Shown here one piece after another: positions 39,542 through 47,862 of a DNA stretch of 50,210 nucleotides. A program made the position numbers and the translations under genes. The notes under the pieces are model-generated. The model had not been told where the DNA came from. It saw only the letters and a program-made list of their open reading frames with translations, and did no database searches. This stretch comes from Avoscillospira sp045652125 (GTDB lineage Bacteria; Bacillota; Clostridia; Oscillospirales; Oscillospiraceae): contig JAZRTT010000051.1 of NCBI GenBank assembly GCA_045652125.1, positions 1 to 50,210 of the forward strand, given 5' to 3'. Every line of letters starts with the position of its first letter. The stretch's first letter is position 1.

Positions 39542-40735
39542 ATGAAAAAGATCATTGCTCTGCTGCTGGCTCTGGTCATGGTGTTCGCACTGTGCGCCTG
39601 CGGCCCTACCGCTCCCGCTGAGGACGTTCCTCACATCGGCATTATCACCGGCTCCGTCTCCCAGTCTGAGGATGACCGCCGCGGTGCCGAAGCTTTCCAG
39701 GCCAAGTACGGCGAAGATGTTGTCAAGCTGGCAATTTATCCCGACAACTTCACCGAAGAACTGGAAACCACCATTCAGACCATTGTGAACATGTCTGATG
39801 ACCCCCAGATGAAGGCCATTATCGTCAATCAGGCTGTCCCCGGTACCACCGAGGCTTTCCGTCAGATCAAGGAGCGTCGCCCCGACATTCTCTGCATCGC
39901 CGGTGAAGCTCACGAAGATCTGCCCGAGATCGGCAGCGCTGCCGACCTGGTCACCAACAACGACTTCGTTGCCCGCGGTTACCTGATCATCCGCACCGCT
40001 CACGAACTGGGCTGCGACACCTTCGTGCACATCTCCTTCCCCAGACACATGTCCTACGAGACCATGTCCCGCCGTGTTGCCGTTATGAAGGCTGCCTGCG
40101 AAGATTTCGGCATGGAATTCGTTCTGGAGACTGCTCCCGATCCCACCTCTGACGTCGGCACCGCCGGTGCTCAGGCTTACGTTCTGGAAAAGGTTCCCGA
40201 ATGGGTTGAGAAGTACGGCGAAAATGCCGCTTACTTCTGCACCAACGACGCTCACACCGAGCCTCTGCTGAAGCAGCTGCTGGCCTACGGCGGCTACTTC
40301 ATTGAAGCCGACCTGCCCTCTCCCCTCATGGGTTATCCCGGCGCTCTGGGTCTGGATCTGACCGAAGAAGCCGGTGACTTTGGCAAGATTCTCGCCAAAG
40401 TTGAATCCGCTATTGTGGAAGCCGGCGGCGCCGGTAAGTTCGGCACTTGGGCTTATTCCTATGGCTACACCATGTCCGCCGGTCTGGCTGAGCACGCTCT
40501 GAACGTCATCAATGGCGAAAGCGAACTGACCGATATCGACGATATCGCAGAGGCATTCGGCATTTACAGCCCCGAAGCTGCATGGAACGGCTCCAGCTAT
40601 ACCAACGCCGAAACCGGCGTCAAGTCCGACAACACCTTCCTTGTGTACCAGGATACCTATATTATGGGCGATCCCGGCTACTACATGGGTTCCACCGAAA
40701 TCGAAGTTCCCGAAACCTATTTCACTGTGAAGTAA
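39542..40735 (+). CDS. DUF3798 substrate-binding lipoprotein
   Basis: Likely extracellular binding protein of the ABC importer encoded next to it. The 397-residue protein has a lipoprotein signal: MKK start, hydrophobic stretch, and lipobox LCAC with Cys20 as the attachment site. The mature part looks like a periplasmic-binding-protein fold: IGIITGSVSQSEDDRRGAE near the start and AIIVNQAVPGT resemble type I (sugar/nucleoside class) binding proteins. It belongs, by recall, to the family DUF3798, whose ligand is not known. TTAGGAGG precedes ATG. The codon use differs slightly from neighbours (more uniform GCT/CGT/ACC), as in highly expressed genes. Confidence 0.87.
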   Translation: MKKIIALLLALVMVFALCACGPTAPAEDVPHIGIITGSVSQSEDDRRGAEAFQAKYGEDVVKLAIYPDNFTEELETTIQTIVNMSDDPQMKAIIVNQAVPGTTEAFRQIKERRPDILCIAGEAHEDLPEIGSAADLVTNNDFVARGYLIIRTAHELGCDTFVHISFPRHMSYETMSRRVAVMKAACEDFGMEFVLETAPDPTSDVGTAGAQAYVLEKVPEWVEKYGENAAYFCTNDAHTEPLLKQLLAYGGYFIEADLPSPLMGYPGALGLDLTEEAGDFGKILAKVESAIVEAGGAGKFGTWAYSYGYTMSAGLAEHALNVINGESELTDIDDIAEAFGIYSPEAAWNGSSYTNAETGVKSDNTFLVYQDTYIMGDPGYYMGSTEIEVPETYFTVK

Positions 40736-40757
40736 TTCCAAAAATCGCACAATTTAT

Positions 40758-40780
40758 AAGGGGAGGATTTTCCTCCCCTT
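40758..40780 (+). terminator. Intergenic hairpin after the binding-protein gene
   Basis: AAGGGGAGGA and TCCTCCCCTT form a 10-bp stem with a 3-nt loop, 22 nt after the stop. The T-run is short. Such hairpins commonly protect the binding-protein mRNA or let only part of the transcripts continue, giving more binding protein than transporter. Confidence 0.65.
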
Positions 40781-40829
40781 ATTTCAGCCAAGAGGCACAG
40801 GATTTATTTAGTTAGTTAGGATGTTTGAT

Positions 40830-42419
40830 ATGACGAATGGAAATACCCCCCTCTTAGAGATGAGAAATATCAAGAAAGATTTCTTTGGAAATCAGGTCTT
40901 GTCTGATATAAACTTTACTCTGCAGGCCGGTGAAGTGCTTGGCCTTGTGGGTGAAAACGGTGCCGGAAAAAGCACCCTGATGAAGATTCTGTTTGGCATG
41001 GATGTGATTCGGGAAACCGGCGGTTACGGCGGCGATGTCCTGCTTAACGGTGAAAAGGCAGAATTTGCCACGCCGTTTGATGCCCTTGCCGCCGGCATTG
41101 GCATGGTCCATCAGGAGTTCTCCCTGATTCCCGGCTTCACCGCTGCGGAAAATATCCTTTTGAACCGCGAACCTAAAAAAAGCAATCTCATTTCCGAGAT
41201 CTTCGGTGACCGTCTCAACACGCTGGACTATAACGAAATGAGCGGCAGAGCCAATTCCGCCATTGAAAAGATGGGCTTTTCCATCGACCCGGGCATGGCC
41301 ATCAACGAAATGCCCGTGGGTCACAAGCAGTTCACAGAGATCGCCCGGGAGCTGAGCAAGGATAACCTGAAGCTTCTGATTCTCGATGAGCCTACTGCCG
41401 TTTTGACGGAAAAAGAAGCAGAGGCACTTCTTGCTTCCATCCGCAGCATGTCCCAAAAAGGCATCGCCGTGATCTTCATCACCCACCGGCTGCAGGAGAT
41501 TTTGGATGTCTGTGACAAAGTCATTGTCATGCGTGACGGTTACGTGGTGAAAGACGTTCCTGCCAAAGAGACTTCCATTCCCGAGATCACCAAGTGGATG
41601 GTGGGCCGGTCCGTGGAATCTTCTTCCGGCAAAAGCATTCTGGACCACAGCGATGCCGAAACCATTATGAGCATCAAAAAACTCTGGGTGGATATGCCCG
41701 GTGAGACCGTGCGCAATGTCAACCTGGATATCAAAGAAGGCGAGATTCTCGGCATCGGCGGTCTGGCCGGTCAGGGCAAGCTGGGCATTCCCAACGGCAT
41801 CATGGGGCTTTGCGAAGCCGGCGGCGAGGTCACCTTCCGGGGCAAGACCGTCCCCCTGAATAATCCCAGACGGTGTCTGGACGAAAACATCGCCTTCGTA
41901 TCCGAGGACCGACGCGGCGTGGGTCTGCTGCTGGATGAGAGTTTGGAATGGAACGTTTCCTTCCCTGCCATGCAGGTGCAGGGTAAATTCCTGAAAAAAC
42001 TTCTGGGCGGTCTGATGACGTGGCGGGATGAAAAAGCCATCCGCGCCGTAACGGAGAAATATATCGGGGAACTGATGGTCAAATGCACCGGTTCCACACA
42101 GAAAGCCAGAGAACTTTCCGGCGGCAACCAGCAGAAGATCTGCCTTGCCAAGGCATTTGCCCTGGAACCCAAATTCCTGTTTGTTTCCGAGCCCACCAGA
42201 GGCATTGATGTAGGTGCCAAATCTCTGGTGCTGGACGCTCTGAAAAAGTTCAACCGGGAAAGCGGCGTTACCGTAGTGGTGATCTCCTCTGAATTGGAAG
42301 AGCTGCGCTCCGTGTGCGACAGAATCGCCATTGTTTCCGGCGGTAAGATCTCCGGTATCCTTCCTGCCTCTGAGCCCTCCGAGGAATTCGGTGCGCTCAT
42401 GGTCAGTCATGTGAAGTGA
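40830..42419 (+). CDS. ABC importer ATPase (two cassettes, sugar/nucleoside class)
   Basis: Energy subunit of the importer, with two fused nucleotide-binding domains as in ribose- and nucleoside-type systems. The first half has Walker A GENGAGKST and Walker B ILDEPTA; its signature is degenerate (MPVGHKQ). The second half has a degenerate Walker A (GLAGQGKLG) but a good signature LSGGNQQK and a Walker B. One active and one degenerate site is usual in this class. The frame starts at 40821; ATG 40830 is preferred because AGGA lies eight bases before it, though the ribosome site is weak, which fits lower expression than the binding protein. About 529 residues. Confidence 0.92.
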   Translation: MTNGNTPLLEMRNIKKDFFGNQVLSDINFTLQAGEVLGLVGENGAGKSTLMKILFGMDVIRETGGYGGDVLLNGEKAEFATPFDALAAGIGMVHQEFSLIPGFTAAENILLNREPKKSNLISEIFGDRLNTLDYNEMSGRANSAIEKMGFSIDPGMAINEMPVGHKQFTEIARELSKDNLKLLILDEPTAVLTEKEAEALLASIRSMSQKGIAVIFITHRLQEILDVCDKVIVMRDGYVVKDVPAKETSIPEITKWMVGRSVESSSGKSILDHSDAETIMSIKKLWVDMPGETVRNVNLDIKEGEILGIGGLAGQGKLGIPNGIMGLCEAGGEVTFRGKTVPLNNPRRCLDENIAFVSEDRRGVGLLLDESLEWNVSFPAMQVQGKFLKKLLGGLMTWRDEKAIRAVTEKYIGELMVKCTGSTQKARELSGGNQQKICLAKAFALEPKFLFVSEPTRGIDVGAKSLVLDALKKFNRESGVTVVVISSELEELRSVCDRIAIVSGGKISGILPASEPSEEFGALMVSHVK

Positions 42420-42429
42420 GGTAGACAGA

Positions 42430-43506
42430 ATGAATAGACGATTGACCGGCGAACATGCCGGTATGATGGAACGGGTACGAGAGGGTCTGCGGGAGTTCGG
42501 CCTGCCTCGGCTGATTATTGCCTGCTTCCTGCTGCTGCTGTTTGCGGCAGCTCCCGCCGTGGGTGCCAATTTCGCCACCCAGCTCACCAACACCCTGAAC
42601 CGCTTCAGCTGGAACGCTGTCATGGTCCTTGCCATGGTCCCCATGATTCACTCCGGCTGCGGCTTGAACTTCGGCCTGCCTCTGGGCATTATCTCCGGCC
42701 TGTTGGGTGCCACCCTCTCCATTGAGTTTGGCTTTACCGGCGGCATGAGCTTTTTGATGGCCATTGTCATTGCAACGCCCTTCGCCCTGATTCTCGGTGC
42801 AGGCTACGGCTGGCTGCTGAACAAGATCAAAGGCGGCGAAATGATGGTCGCCACTTATGTGGGCTTCTCTTCCGTTTCCTTTATGTGCATGATGTGGCTG
42901 CTGCTGCCCTATAAGAGCCCCACAATGGTATGGGGTCTGTCCGGCGAAGGTCTGCGAACCACCATTTCTCTGGAAGGGTTCTATGACAAGATCCTTTCCA
43001 ATTTCCTGCAGATCAACATCGGCAACCTCTCCATCCCCACCGGTGCGATTTTGTTCTTCGCTGTGCTGGCCTTTGCCATGTGGGCATTCCTCCACACCAA
43101 AACCGGCACGGCCATGACTGCCGTGGGCTCCAATCCCTCTTATGCAAAGGCCGCCGGTGTCAATGTGAATAAAATGCGGCTTCTGTCCGTTATCTTATCC
43201 ACATGGCTGGCTGCCATTGGTATTCTGGTCTATCAGCAGGGCTTTGGCTTCATTCAGATCTATATGGCACCGTTCTACATGGCTCTGCCTGCGGTTTCCG
43301 CCATCCTGATCGGCGGTGCATCCGTCAACAAGGCCAGTATCTTCAACGTGGTCATCGGTACGTTCCTGTTCCAGGGCATTGTTACCATGACCCCCACCGT
43401 CATGAACTCCATGATCCACATGGATATGAGCGAAGTTATCAGAATTATCGTGTCCAACGGCATGATCCTCTACGCTCTGACCAGAAAGACCGAAAGAGGT
43501 AAGTAA
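42430..43506 (+). CDS. ABC importer permease 1
   Basis: Membrane subunit of the same importer, 358 residues with about eight to ten spans. It belongs to the branched-chain/ribose-type permease group, shown by the conserved cytoplasmic loop TAVGSNPSYAKAAGVNVNKMR (contains SNPSYAKAAGV), which contacts the ATPase, and by the final ILIGGASVNKASI segment. A ribosome site GTGAGG precedes ATG 42430, ten bases after the ATPase stop. It forms a heterodimer with the next gene product. Substrate unknown. Confidence 0.92.
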   Translation: MNRRLTGEHAGMMERVREGLREFGLPRLIIACFLLLLFAAAPAVGANFATQLTNTLNRFSWNAVMVLAMVPMIHSGCGLNFGLPLGIISGLLGATLSIEFGFTGGMSFLMAIVIATPFALILGAGYGWLLNKIKGGEMMVATYVGFSSVSFMCMMWLLLPYKSPTMVWGLSGEGLRTTISLEGFYDKILSNFLQINIGNLSIPTGAILFFAVLAFAMWAFLHTKTGTAMTAVGSNPSYAKAAGVNVNKMRLLSVILSTWLAAIGILVYQQGFGFIQIYMAPFYMALPAVSAILIGGASVNKASIFNVVIGTFLFQGIVTMTPTVMNSMIHMDMSEVIRIIVSNGMILYALTRKTERGK

Positions 43507-43508
43507 CT

Positions 43509-44627
43509 ATGAATAAGAACACGAATTTTGGTAAAAAAATCGGAAATCTCATCAAGGAAAACTCTGTTCCCCTGATGTTCATTCTCATCTGTGCGGTGTG
43601 TATCCCTCTTTCCGGCCTTTCCCTCAGCTATCTGCTCAATGAGATCGTCACCCGGATGGGCAGAAACATTTTCCTCATTCTGAGCCTGCTGATCCCCATT
43701 ATGGCCGGCATGGGTCTGAACTTCGGCATGACCCTGGGTGCCATGGGCGGCATGATCGCACTGATCTTCGTGGCCGACTGGCAGATCTGGGGCATCCCCG
43801 GCATCATTCTGGCCATGATCCTTTCCATTCCTTTCTCCTCCCTGCTGGGCCTGCTGTGCGGAAAGCTGCTGAATATGTCCAAGGGCAGAGAAATGATCAC
43901 CAGCTATATCATCAGTTTCTTTATCAACGGTATCTATCAGCTGATCGTGCTGTATATGATGGGCTCTATTATCCCCATCAAGCATTCCTCCATCAAGCTT
44001 CCCCGCGGCTACGGCATCCGCAACACCGTCAGCCTTCTGAATATGCGCCAGTCTTTGGATAACCTGCTGGCCATCAACGTCGGCGGTGTCAAGATCCCTG
44101 TTCTGACCTTCCTGATCATCGGCGTTTTGTGCCTGTTCATTATGTGGTTCCGCAGAACCAAGCTGGGTCAGGATATGCGGGCCGTAGGGCAGGATATGAA
44201 CGTCGCCCGGGATGCCGGTATCCATGTAGAACGGACCAGGATCATCTCCATTGTTATCTCCACCGTTCTGGCGGGCTTCGGCATGATCATCTACCTGCAG
44301 AACATGGGCAACATCGCCACTTACAGCTCCCATTCCCAGATCGGTATGTTCTGCATTGCCGCCCTGCTGGTAGGCGGTGCTTCCGTGGACAAGGCCAATA
44401 TCGGCAATGTGTTTTTGGGCGTTATTTTGTTCCACACCATGTTCATTGTGGCACCCAAAGCCGGTGAAGCCATTACCGGCGATTCTATGATCGGCGAGTA
44501 CTTCCGGGTATTTGCATCCTATGCCGTTATTACTGTGGCCCTGATCATGTATGAGACCAAAAAACGCAAAGCTAAAAGCGCTGCAGGTCAGCTTCTGCAG
44601 CAGGCACAGGAGGAAGAGAGCGAATGA
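43509..44627 (+). CDS. ABC importer permease 2
   Basis: Second membrane subunit, 372 residues, same fold as permease 1. Conserved loop: MRAVGQDMNVARDAGIHVER, the ATPase-contact region (RDAGI is the counterpart of KAAGV in permease 1); C-terminal LLVGGASVDKANIGNV corresponds to the matching region there. N-terminal hydrophilic tail (about 20 residues) precedes the first span. It starts two bases after the stop of permease 1 and overlaps the next gene by four bases (ATGA), so all are one operon. Confidence 0.92.
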   Translation: MNKNTNFGKKIGNLIKENSVPLMFILICAVCIPLSGLSLSYLLNEIVTRMGRNIFLILSLLIPIMAGMGLNFGMTLGAMGGMIALIFVADWQIWGIPGIILAMILSIPFSSLLGLLCGKLLNMSKGREMITSYIISFFINGIYQLIVLYMMGSIIPIKHSSIKLPRGYGIRNTVSLLNMRQSLDNLLAINVGGVKIPVLTFLIIGVLCLFIMWFRRTKLGQDMRAVGQDMNVARDAGIHVERTRIISIVISTVLAGFGMIIYLQNMGNIATYSSHSQIGMFCIAALLVGGASVDKANIGNVFLGVILFHTMFIVAPKAGEAITGDSMIGEYFRVFASYAVITVALIMYETKKRKAKSAAGQLLQQAQEEESE

Positions 44628-45091
44628 AAAATAAAAGACAGTTTCTGTTCCGCCTGGGTGCCGTTGTTCTGCTTTTGGCCATTGCTGCCGTGATGATGGT
44701 CATTGGCCGCGGCCACAGCATTTATCTGGACAATAAGGCGCTGGAATTTGAAGGCACCACCTATGAAACACCTTACAAGGTCGTCGTTTTTGTAGATGGC
44801 CAGCAGGTCGCCAAGCTCTATGACAATGAGCGCGGCGCCGCCGTGTGTATCGGCCAGAAATTCGAAATGACGCTGGAGATCACCCAGGAAAAGGGCGGCG
44901 AGGAAGTCACCTCCGAACACAAGATCAAGCTGCCTTACAATATGGACGGCGTGATCATCAATCTGCCCGGTTATCTGGCAGGACTTCCGCAGGAGGCCTA
45001 TATCTCTGAGTTTGTCCCCGCTGTGGAAGAAGTCGATGTATCCACAGAAGAAATTCCCGCCGGCGACGAATTCTCCATGGGGGATATTTGA
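44624..45091 (+). CDS. Membrane-anchored small protein of the DUF3798 ABC operon (DUF6672-like)
   Basis: A 155-residue protein with an N-terminal membrane anchor (about 9-27, LFRLGAVVLLLAIAAVMMV) and an extracellular beta-rich domain: ALEFEGTTYETPYKVVVFVDGQQVAKLYDNERG, then an acidic tail. The domain is on the outer face if the anchor is a signal-anchor. It overlaps permease 2 by four bases, so it belongs to the transporter operon. I associate it with the family called DUF6672, but only from memory and with low certainty. It could be an accessory component that helps docking of the lipoprotein. It has no catalytic motif. Confidence 0.75.
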   Translation: MKNKRQFLFRLGAVVLLLAIAAVMMVIGRGHSIYLDNKALEFEGTTYETPYKVVVFVDGQQVAKLYDNERGAAVCIGQKFEMTLEITQEKGGEEVTSEHKIKLPYNMDGVIINLPGYLAGLPQEAYISEFVPAVEEVDVSTEEIPAGDEFSMGDI

Positions 45092-45162
45092 CCTTTTCTG
45101 AAAATCAGTCCCGTTCCAAAGAGAAAAACCTGTAAACTTTTCCTGAATTTTGATGCTTCCTG

Positions 45163-45191
45163 TTGATTTGTTCGGAATTTGGGAGTATTCT
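45163..45191 (+). promoter_or_regulatory. Promoter of metV-metF
   Basis: TTGATT at 45163-45168 and TATTCT at 45186-45191, 17-bp spacer, 70 nt before metV. No terminator separates the transporter operon from this promoter, so read-through from upstream is also possible. Confidence 0.58.
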
Positions 45192-45218
45192 ATGAATTGG
45201 AAGTGTATCTATTTGATA

Positions 45219-45240
45219 GGGAAGGGTCACCGCCCTTCCC
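45219..45240 (+). promoter_or_regulatory. Hairpin in the metV leader
   Basis: GGGAAGGG and CCCTTCCC form an 8-bp stem (extended by GAT/ATC) with a 6-nt loop, ending nine bases before the AAGGAG site. No T-run follows. It could insulate the ribosome site or stabilise the mRNA; it does not look like a known riboswitch. Confidence 0.5.
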
Positions 45241-45261
45241 ATCGATAAGGAGAAACAAATT

Positions 45262-45909
45262 ATGATTATTACCCAGAAGAAACCCATCGAAGAATTGATG
45301 GCCATGGTCGGCGATGCCAAGCGGATCGGCATCGTGGGCTGCAGCAGCTGTGCCACCGCCTGTGCCACCGGCGGACAGAAGGAGATCGGCGAACTGAAAG
45401 CCTATCTGGAATCTCAGGGAAAGACCGTTGTCGTTACCGGCATGGCTGAGTATTGCTGCATGAACCTTGGCGTCAAGGGCACTCTGAAGCCTTTCCAGGA
45501 CAAGGAGCTGGACTGCGTGATCGGCATGTCCTGCGGCGACGGCGTACAGGTCGTTGCCAACAATATCAATGTCCCTGTCTATCCCTCCAACAACACCATG
45601 TTCCTTGGCGAAGCCAAGAAGCTGGGTCTGTTTGAAGAGGCCTGCCATCTGTGCGGTGACTGCGTTCTGGGCACCACCGGCGGTGTCTGCCCCATTTCCC
45701 GCTGTGCCAAGAGCCTGGTCAATGGCCCCTGCGGCGGTGCAAAGAACGGCAAGTGTGAAGTCAATCCCGAGAACGACTGTGCATGGATCCTCATCTACAA
45801 CCGTCTGAAAGATACCAACCAGCTGGATAAGCTCTCCATGCGTCGGGAAGATAAGGGCTACCAGAATGTGGCCTATCCCAGAACCATCAACATTAGGGGG
45901 AAAAAATAA
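45262..45909 (+). CDS. metV: Methylene-THF reductase C-terminal domain protein (MetV)
   Basis: Partner subunit of the MetF-type methylene-tetrahydrofolate reductase in acetogens and other Clostridia. The 215 residues carry many cysteines: GCSSCATAC near the N-terminus and HLCGDCVLGTTGGVCPISRC followed by NGPCGG...GKCE, the last typical of the MTHFR C-terminal (MetV) family. These probably bind iron-sulfur clusters and zinc and bring electrons to the MetF flavin. The stop codon shares one base with the metF start (TAATG). AAGGAG precedes the ATG. Confidence 0.92.
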   Translation: MIITQKKPIEELMAMVGDAKRIGIVGCSSCATACATGGQKEIGELKAYLESQGKTVVVTGMAEYCCMNLGVKGTLKPFQDKELDCVIGMSCGDGVQVVANNINVPVYPSNNTMFLGEAKKLGLFEEACHLCGDCVLGTTGGVCPISRCAKSLVNGPCGGAKNGKCEVNPENDCAWILIYNRLKDTNQLDKLSMRREDKGYQNVAYPRTINIRGKK

Positions 45910-46880
45910 TGAGCCTGTTAAAAGAAGCATTTGATCAGGGCAAATTCGGTGTAACTGCCGAAATGGCGCCCCCCAAGGGTTATGATTTTTCCCATCAGAT
46001 GGCGGATGCCGAGCTGCTCAAGGGCAAGGTCCACGGCATCAACGTCACCGATATGCAGTCCGCCAGCCTCAAGGCTACCTCTCTGGGCCTGTGCATCAAG
46101 CTGAAGCAGGCCGGCTGTGAGCCCATCATTCAGATGACCGGCCGCGACCGCAGCCGTATGGCCATCATGGGCGAAATGCTCTCTGCCTATTCCTTCGGCA
46201 TCGATACGATGCTCGCCCTCACCGGCGACCATCCCACAGTGGGTGACTGCCCCAACTCCAAGCCTGTCTATGATCTGGACTCCGTGGGCATTCTGAACAT
46301 GCTCTCCACCATGGAAGCCACCGGTCGTGACTGCGGCGGCAACCCCCTGTCCGGCAATACCGTGGATAAGGATTCCGGTGAGATCACCGACAAGTCCGCT
46401 ACCCCCAAGTTCTACAAGGGTGCCTGCGTGACCCCTGTGTATGAGCCTATGTTCTTACAGGTCAACAAGCTTCGTCAGAAGGTGGAAGCCGGTGCCGAGT
46501 ACATCCAAACCCAGGGCATTTTTGATCTGGAATACTTCAAGCGCTTCCTGGACGAGGTGGACAAGGCCGGTATCAAAACCCACATCATGGCCGGCATCAT
46601 CCCCCTGAAGGCTGCAGGCATGGCAAAGTATATGAATGAAAATGTCCCCGGCATTGCCGTTCCTCAACATATGATCGACCGTCTGGCCGCAGCTGCTGCG
46701 GAAGGCAAGGAAAAGGGCATCAAGGGTCTGCCCATGCAGATGGGTATCGAAATGGCCGCCGAGATGGTCGCTGAGATCAAAGCACAGAAATTGTGCGACG
46801 GCGTACATATCATGGCCATTGGTGCAGAGAAGAATGTACCCACCATTCTGGAAAAGGCCGGCATCGACATCAGCAAGTAA
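45909..46880 (+). CDS. metF: Methylenetetrahydrofolate reductase (MetF)
   Basis: Flavoprotein that reduces methylene-THF to methyl-THF, supplying methyl groups for methionine or, in acetogens, for the Wood-Ljungdahl pathway. The 323-residue TIM-barrel protein has the N-terminal FGVTAEMAPPKGYD, the LALTGDHP flavin/folate segment and the conserved TQGIFDLEYFKRF and AGIIPL strands. The length is typical. Translation is coupled to metV by the one-base overlap, supporting a MetVF complex. No other Wood-Ljungdahl genes are in the window, so methionine synthesis is the safer role. A terminator follows. Confidence 0.95.
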   Translation: MSLLKEAFDQGKFGVTAEMAPPKGYDFSHQMADAELLKGKVHGINVTDMQSASLKATSLGLCIKLKQAGCEPIIQMTGRDRSRMAIMGEMLSAYSFGIDTMLALTGDHPTVGDCPNSKPVYDLDSVGILNMLSTMEATGRDCGGNPLSGNTVDKDSGEITDKSATPKFYKGACVTPVYEPMFLQVNKLRQKVEAGAEYIQTQGIFDLEYFKRFLDEVDKAGIKTHIMAGIIPLKAAGMAKYMNENVPGIAVPQHMIDRLAAAAAEGKEKGIKGLPMQMGIEMAAEMVAEIKAQKLCDGVHIMAIGAEKNVPTILEKAGIDISK

Positions 46881-46886
46881 AAAAAT

Positions 46887-46913
46887 AAATACCCCCCATA
46901 GCGGGGGGTATTT
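46887..46913 (+). terminator. Terminator of metV-metF
   Basis: AAATACCCCCC pairs with GGGGGGTATTT over 11 bp with a 5-nt loop. The remaining gap to 47064 contains no gene that I can recognise. Confidence 0.85.
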
Positions 46914-47064
46914 CCGTTTCGGGCATAACCGCAACAGAACCAACTGTGCATAACTGTGCGTTTGGCGGCCTGCCGGCCGCACACGGATTTCCTGCCCTCT
47001 GTAAACAGGTCCTTTGCAGGCAGTTCATGATACAAGAAAGCACATTCAGGAAAGGGGAACGTCT

Positions 47065-47853
47065 ATGAATCATTGCATCAAGTGCGGCATACAGATTCCG
47101 GAAGGAGAACTGTTCTGCGTGGAGTGCAGCCTGAATCCCGGTTCTTCTCTGTTTGAAAAACCTTATCCATCTCCTGCAGGCCATATGCAGGCTCCCAAAC
47201 CCATGCCCCGACAGGCTCCGGCCGCCGTTAAAACGCCGGAACGAAAGGCCAAACATACGGGGCTGAAAGCTGCATTGGTCCTGGTGGTGCTGGCCTTGCT
47301 CCTGTCTGTAGGGTTTACAGTCTGGCAGTATTCCGACCTTCAGGCACAGCGGACTAGGCTGGAAACCAAGGAAGCAGATATGCTCCTGCGGGAAAGGGAA
47401 AAAGAAGAGCTGCAATTGCAGTTGGAGGAAGCCAACCGGCAAATAGAGAGCCTCAATCAGACCATCGGGGAAAAAGAGCAGGAAATCAAGTCCCTGCACA
47501 GCCAATTGCTGGGAAGTCAAAGCAGTCAGAGCCAAAGCCAATATGATCTGACCACCCTGCAGAACGAGCTGTCCCGTCTGGAGGAGGAAAACCAACAGCT
47601 TCTGCTGCTGGAGGAGGATCTGGAGGCAGAAATCAAAAAACTGACAACTGCCCTGCAAGGCACACAGAAAGCCACGGAAAAAGCAGCTTTTCTGGACAGC
47701 TTTGTGGTTTTTGTGGAGAATGACGGCTCCCGGGTGTATCATACCTATGACTGCGCCCGGTTCAGCAAAACGAACTTCTGGGCTTACAGCCGAAAGCTGG
47801 CAGAGTCCGCCGGCTTTGGCCCTTGCTCTACCTGCCGGGGAATTGCGGAGTAA
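47065..47853 (+). CDS. Zinc-ribbon, membrane-anchored coiled-coil protein with C-terminal metal-binding motif
   Basis: A 262-residue protein of unknown function. Order: N-terminal zinc ribbon with CIKC (4-7) and CVEC (18-21); Pro-rich linker; one membrane span at about 68-88 (LKAALVLVVLALLLSVGF); a long coiled coil (about 90-212) with regular Leu/Glu/Gln heptads; and a C-terminal domain with VYHTYDCARF and FGPCSTC. That last pattern (YHxxxC followed by a PCxxC) is a small putative metal-binding module seen at the C-terminus of some secreted Gram-positive proteins. With a cytoplasmic zinc ribbon, coil and tail would be outside. ATG 47065 follows AAAGGGG. No partner genes are adjacent. Confidence 0.85.
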   Translation: MNHCIKCGIQIPEGELFCVECSLNPGSSLFEKPYPSPAGHMQAPKPMPRQAPAAVKTPERKAKHTGLKAALVLVVLALLLSVGFTVWQYSDLQAQRTRLETKEADMLLREREKEELQLQLEEANRQIESLNQTIGEKEQEIKSLHSQLLGSQSSQSQSQYDLTTLQNELSRLEEENQQLLLLEEDLEAEIKKLTTALQGTQKATEKAAFLDSFVVFVENDGSRVYHTYDCARFSKTNFWAYSRKLAESAGFGPCSTCRGIAE

Positions 47854-47862
47854 GCTCCATAC

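Noticed and set aside
40854..42644. A 596-codon minus-strand open frame opposite the importer ATPase
   Set aside because: Shadow of the two-cassette ATPase; it also crosses the permease start.
45092..45261. Possible SAM or THF riboswitch upstream of metV
   Set aside because: Only one simple hairpin is seen; there are no conserved riboswitch motifs and no regulated terminator.
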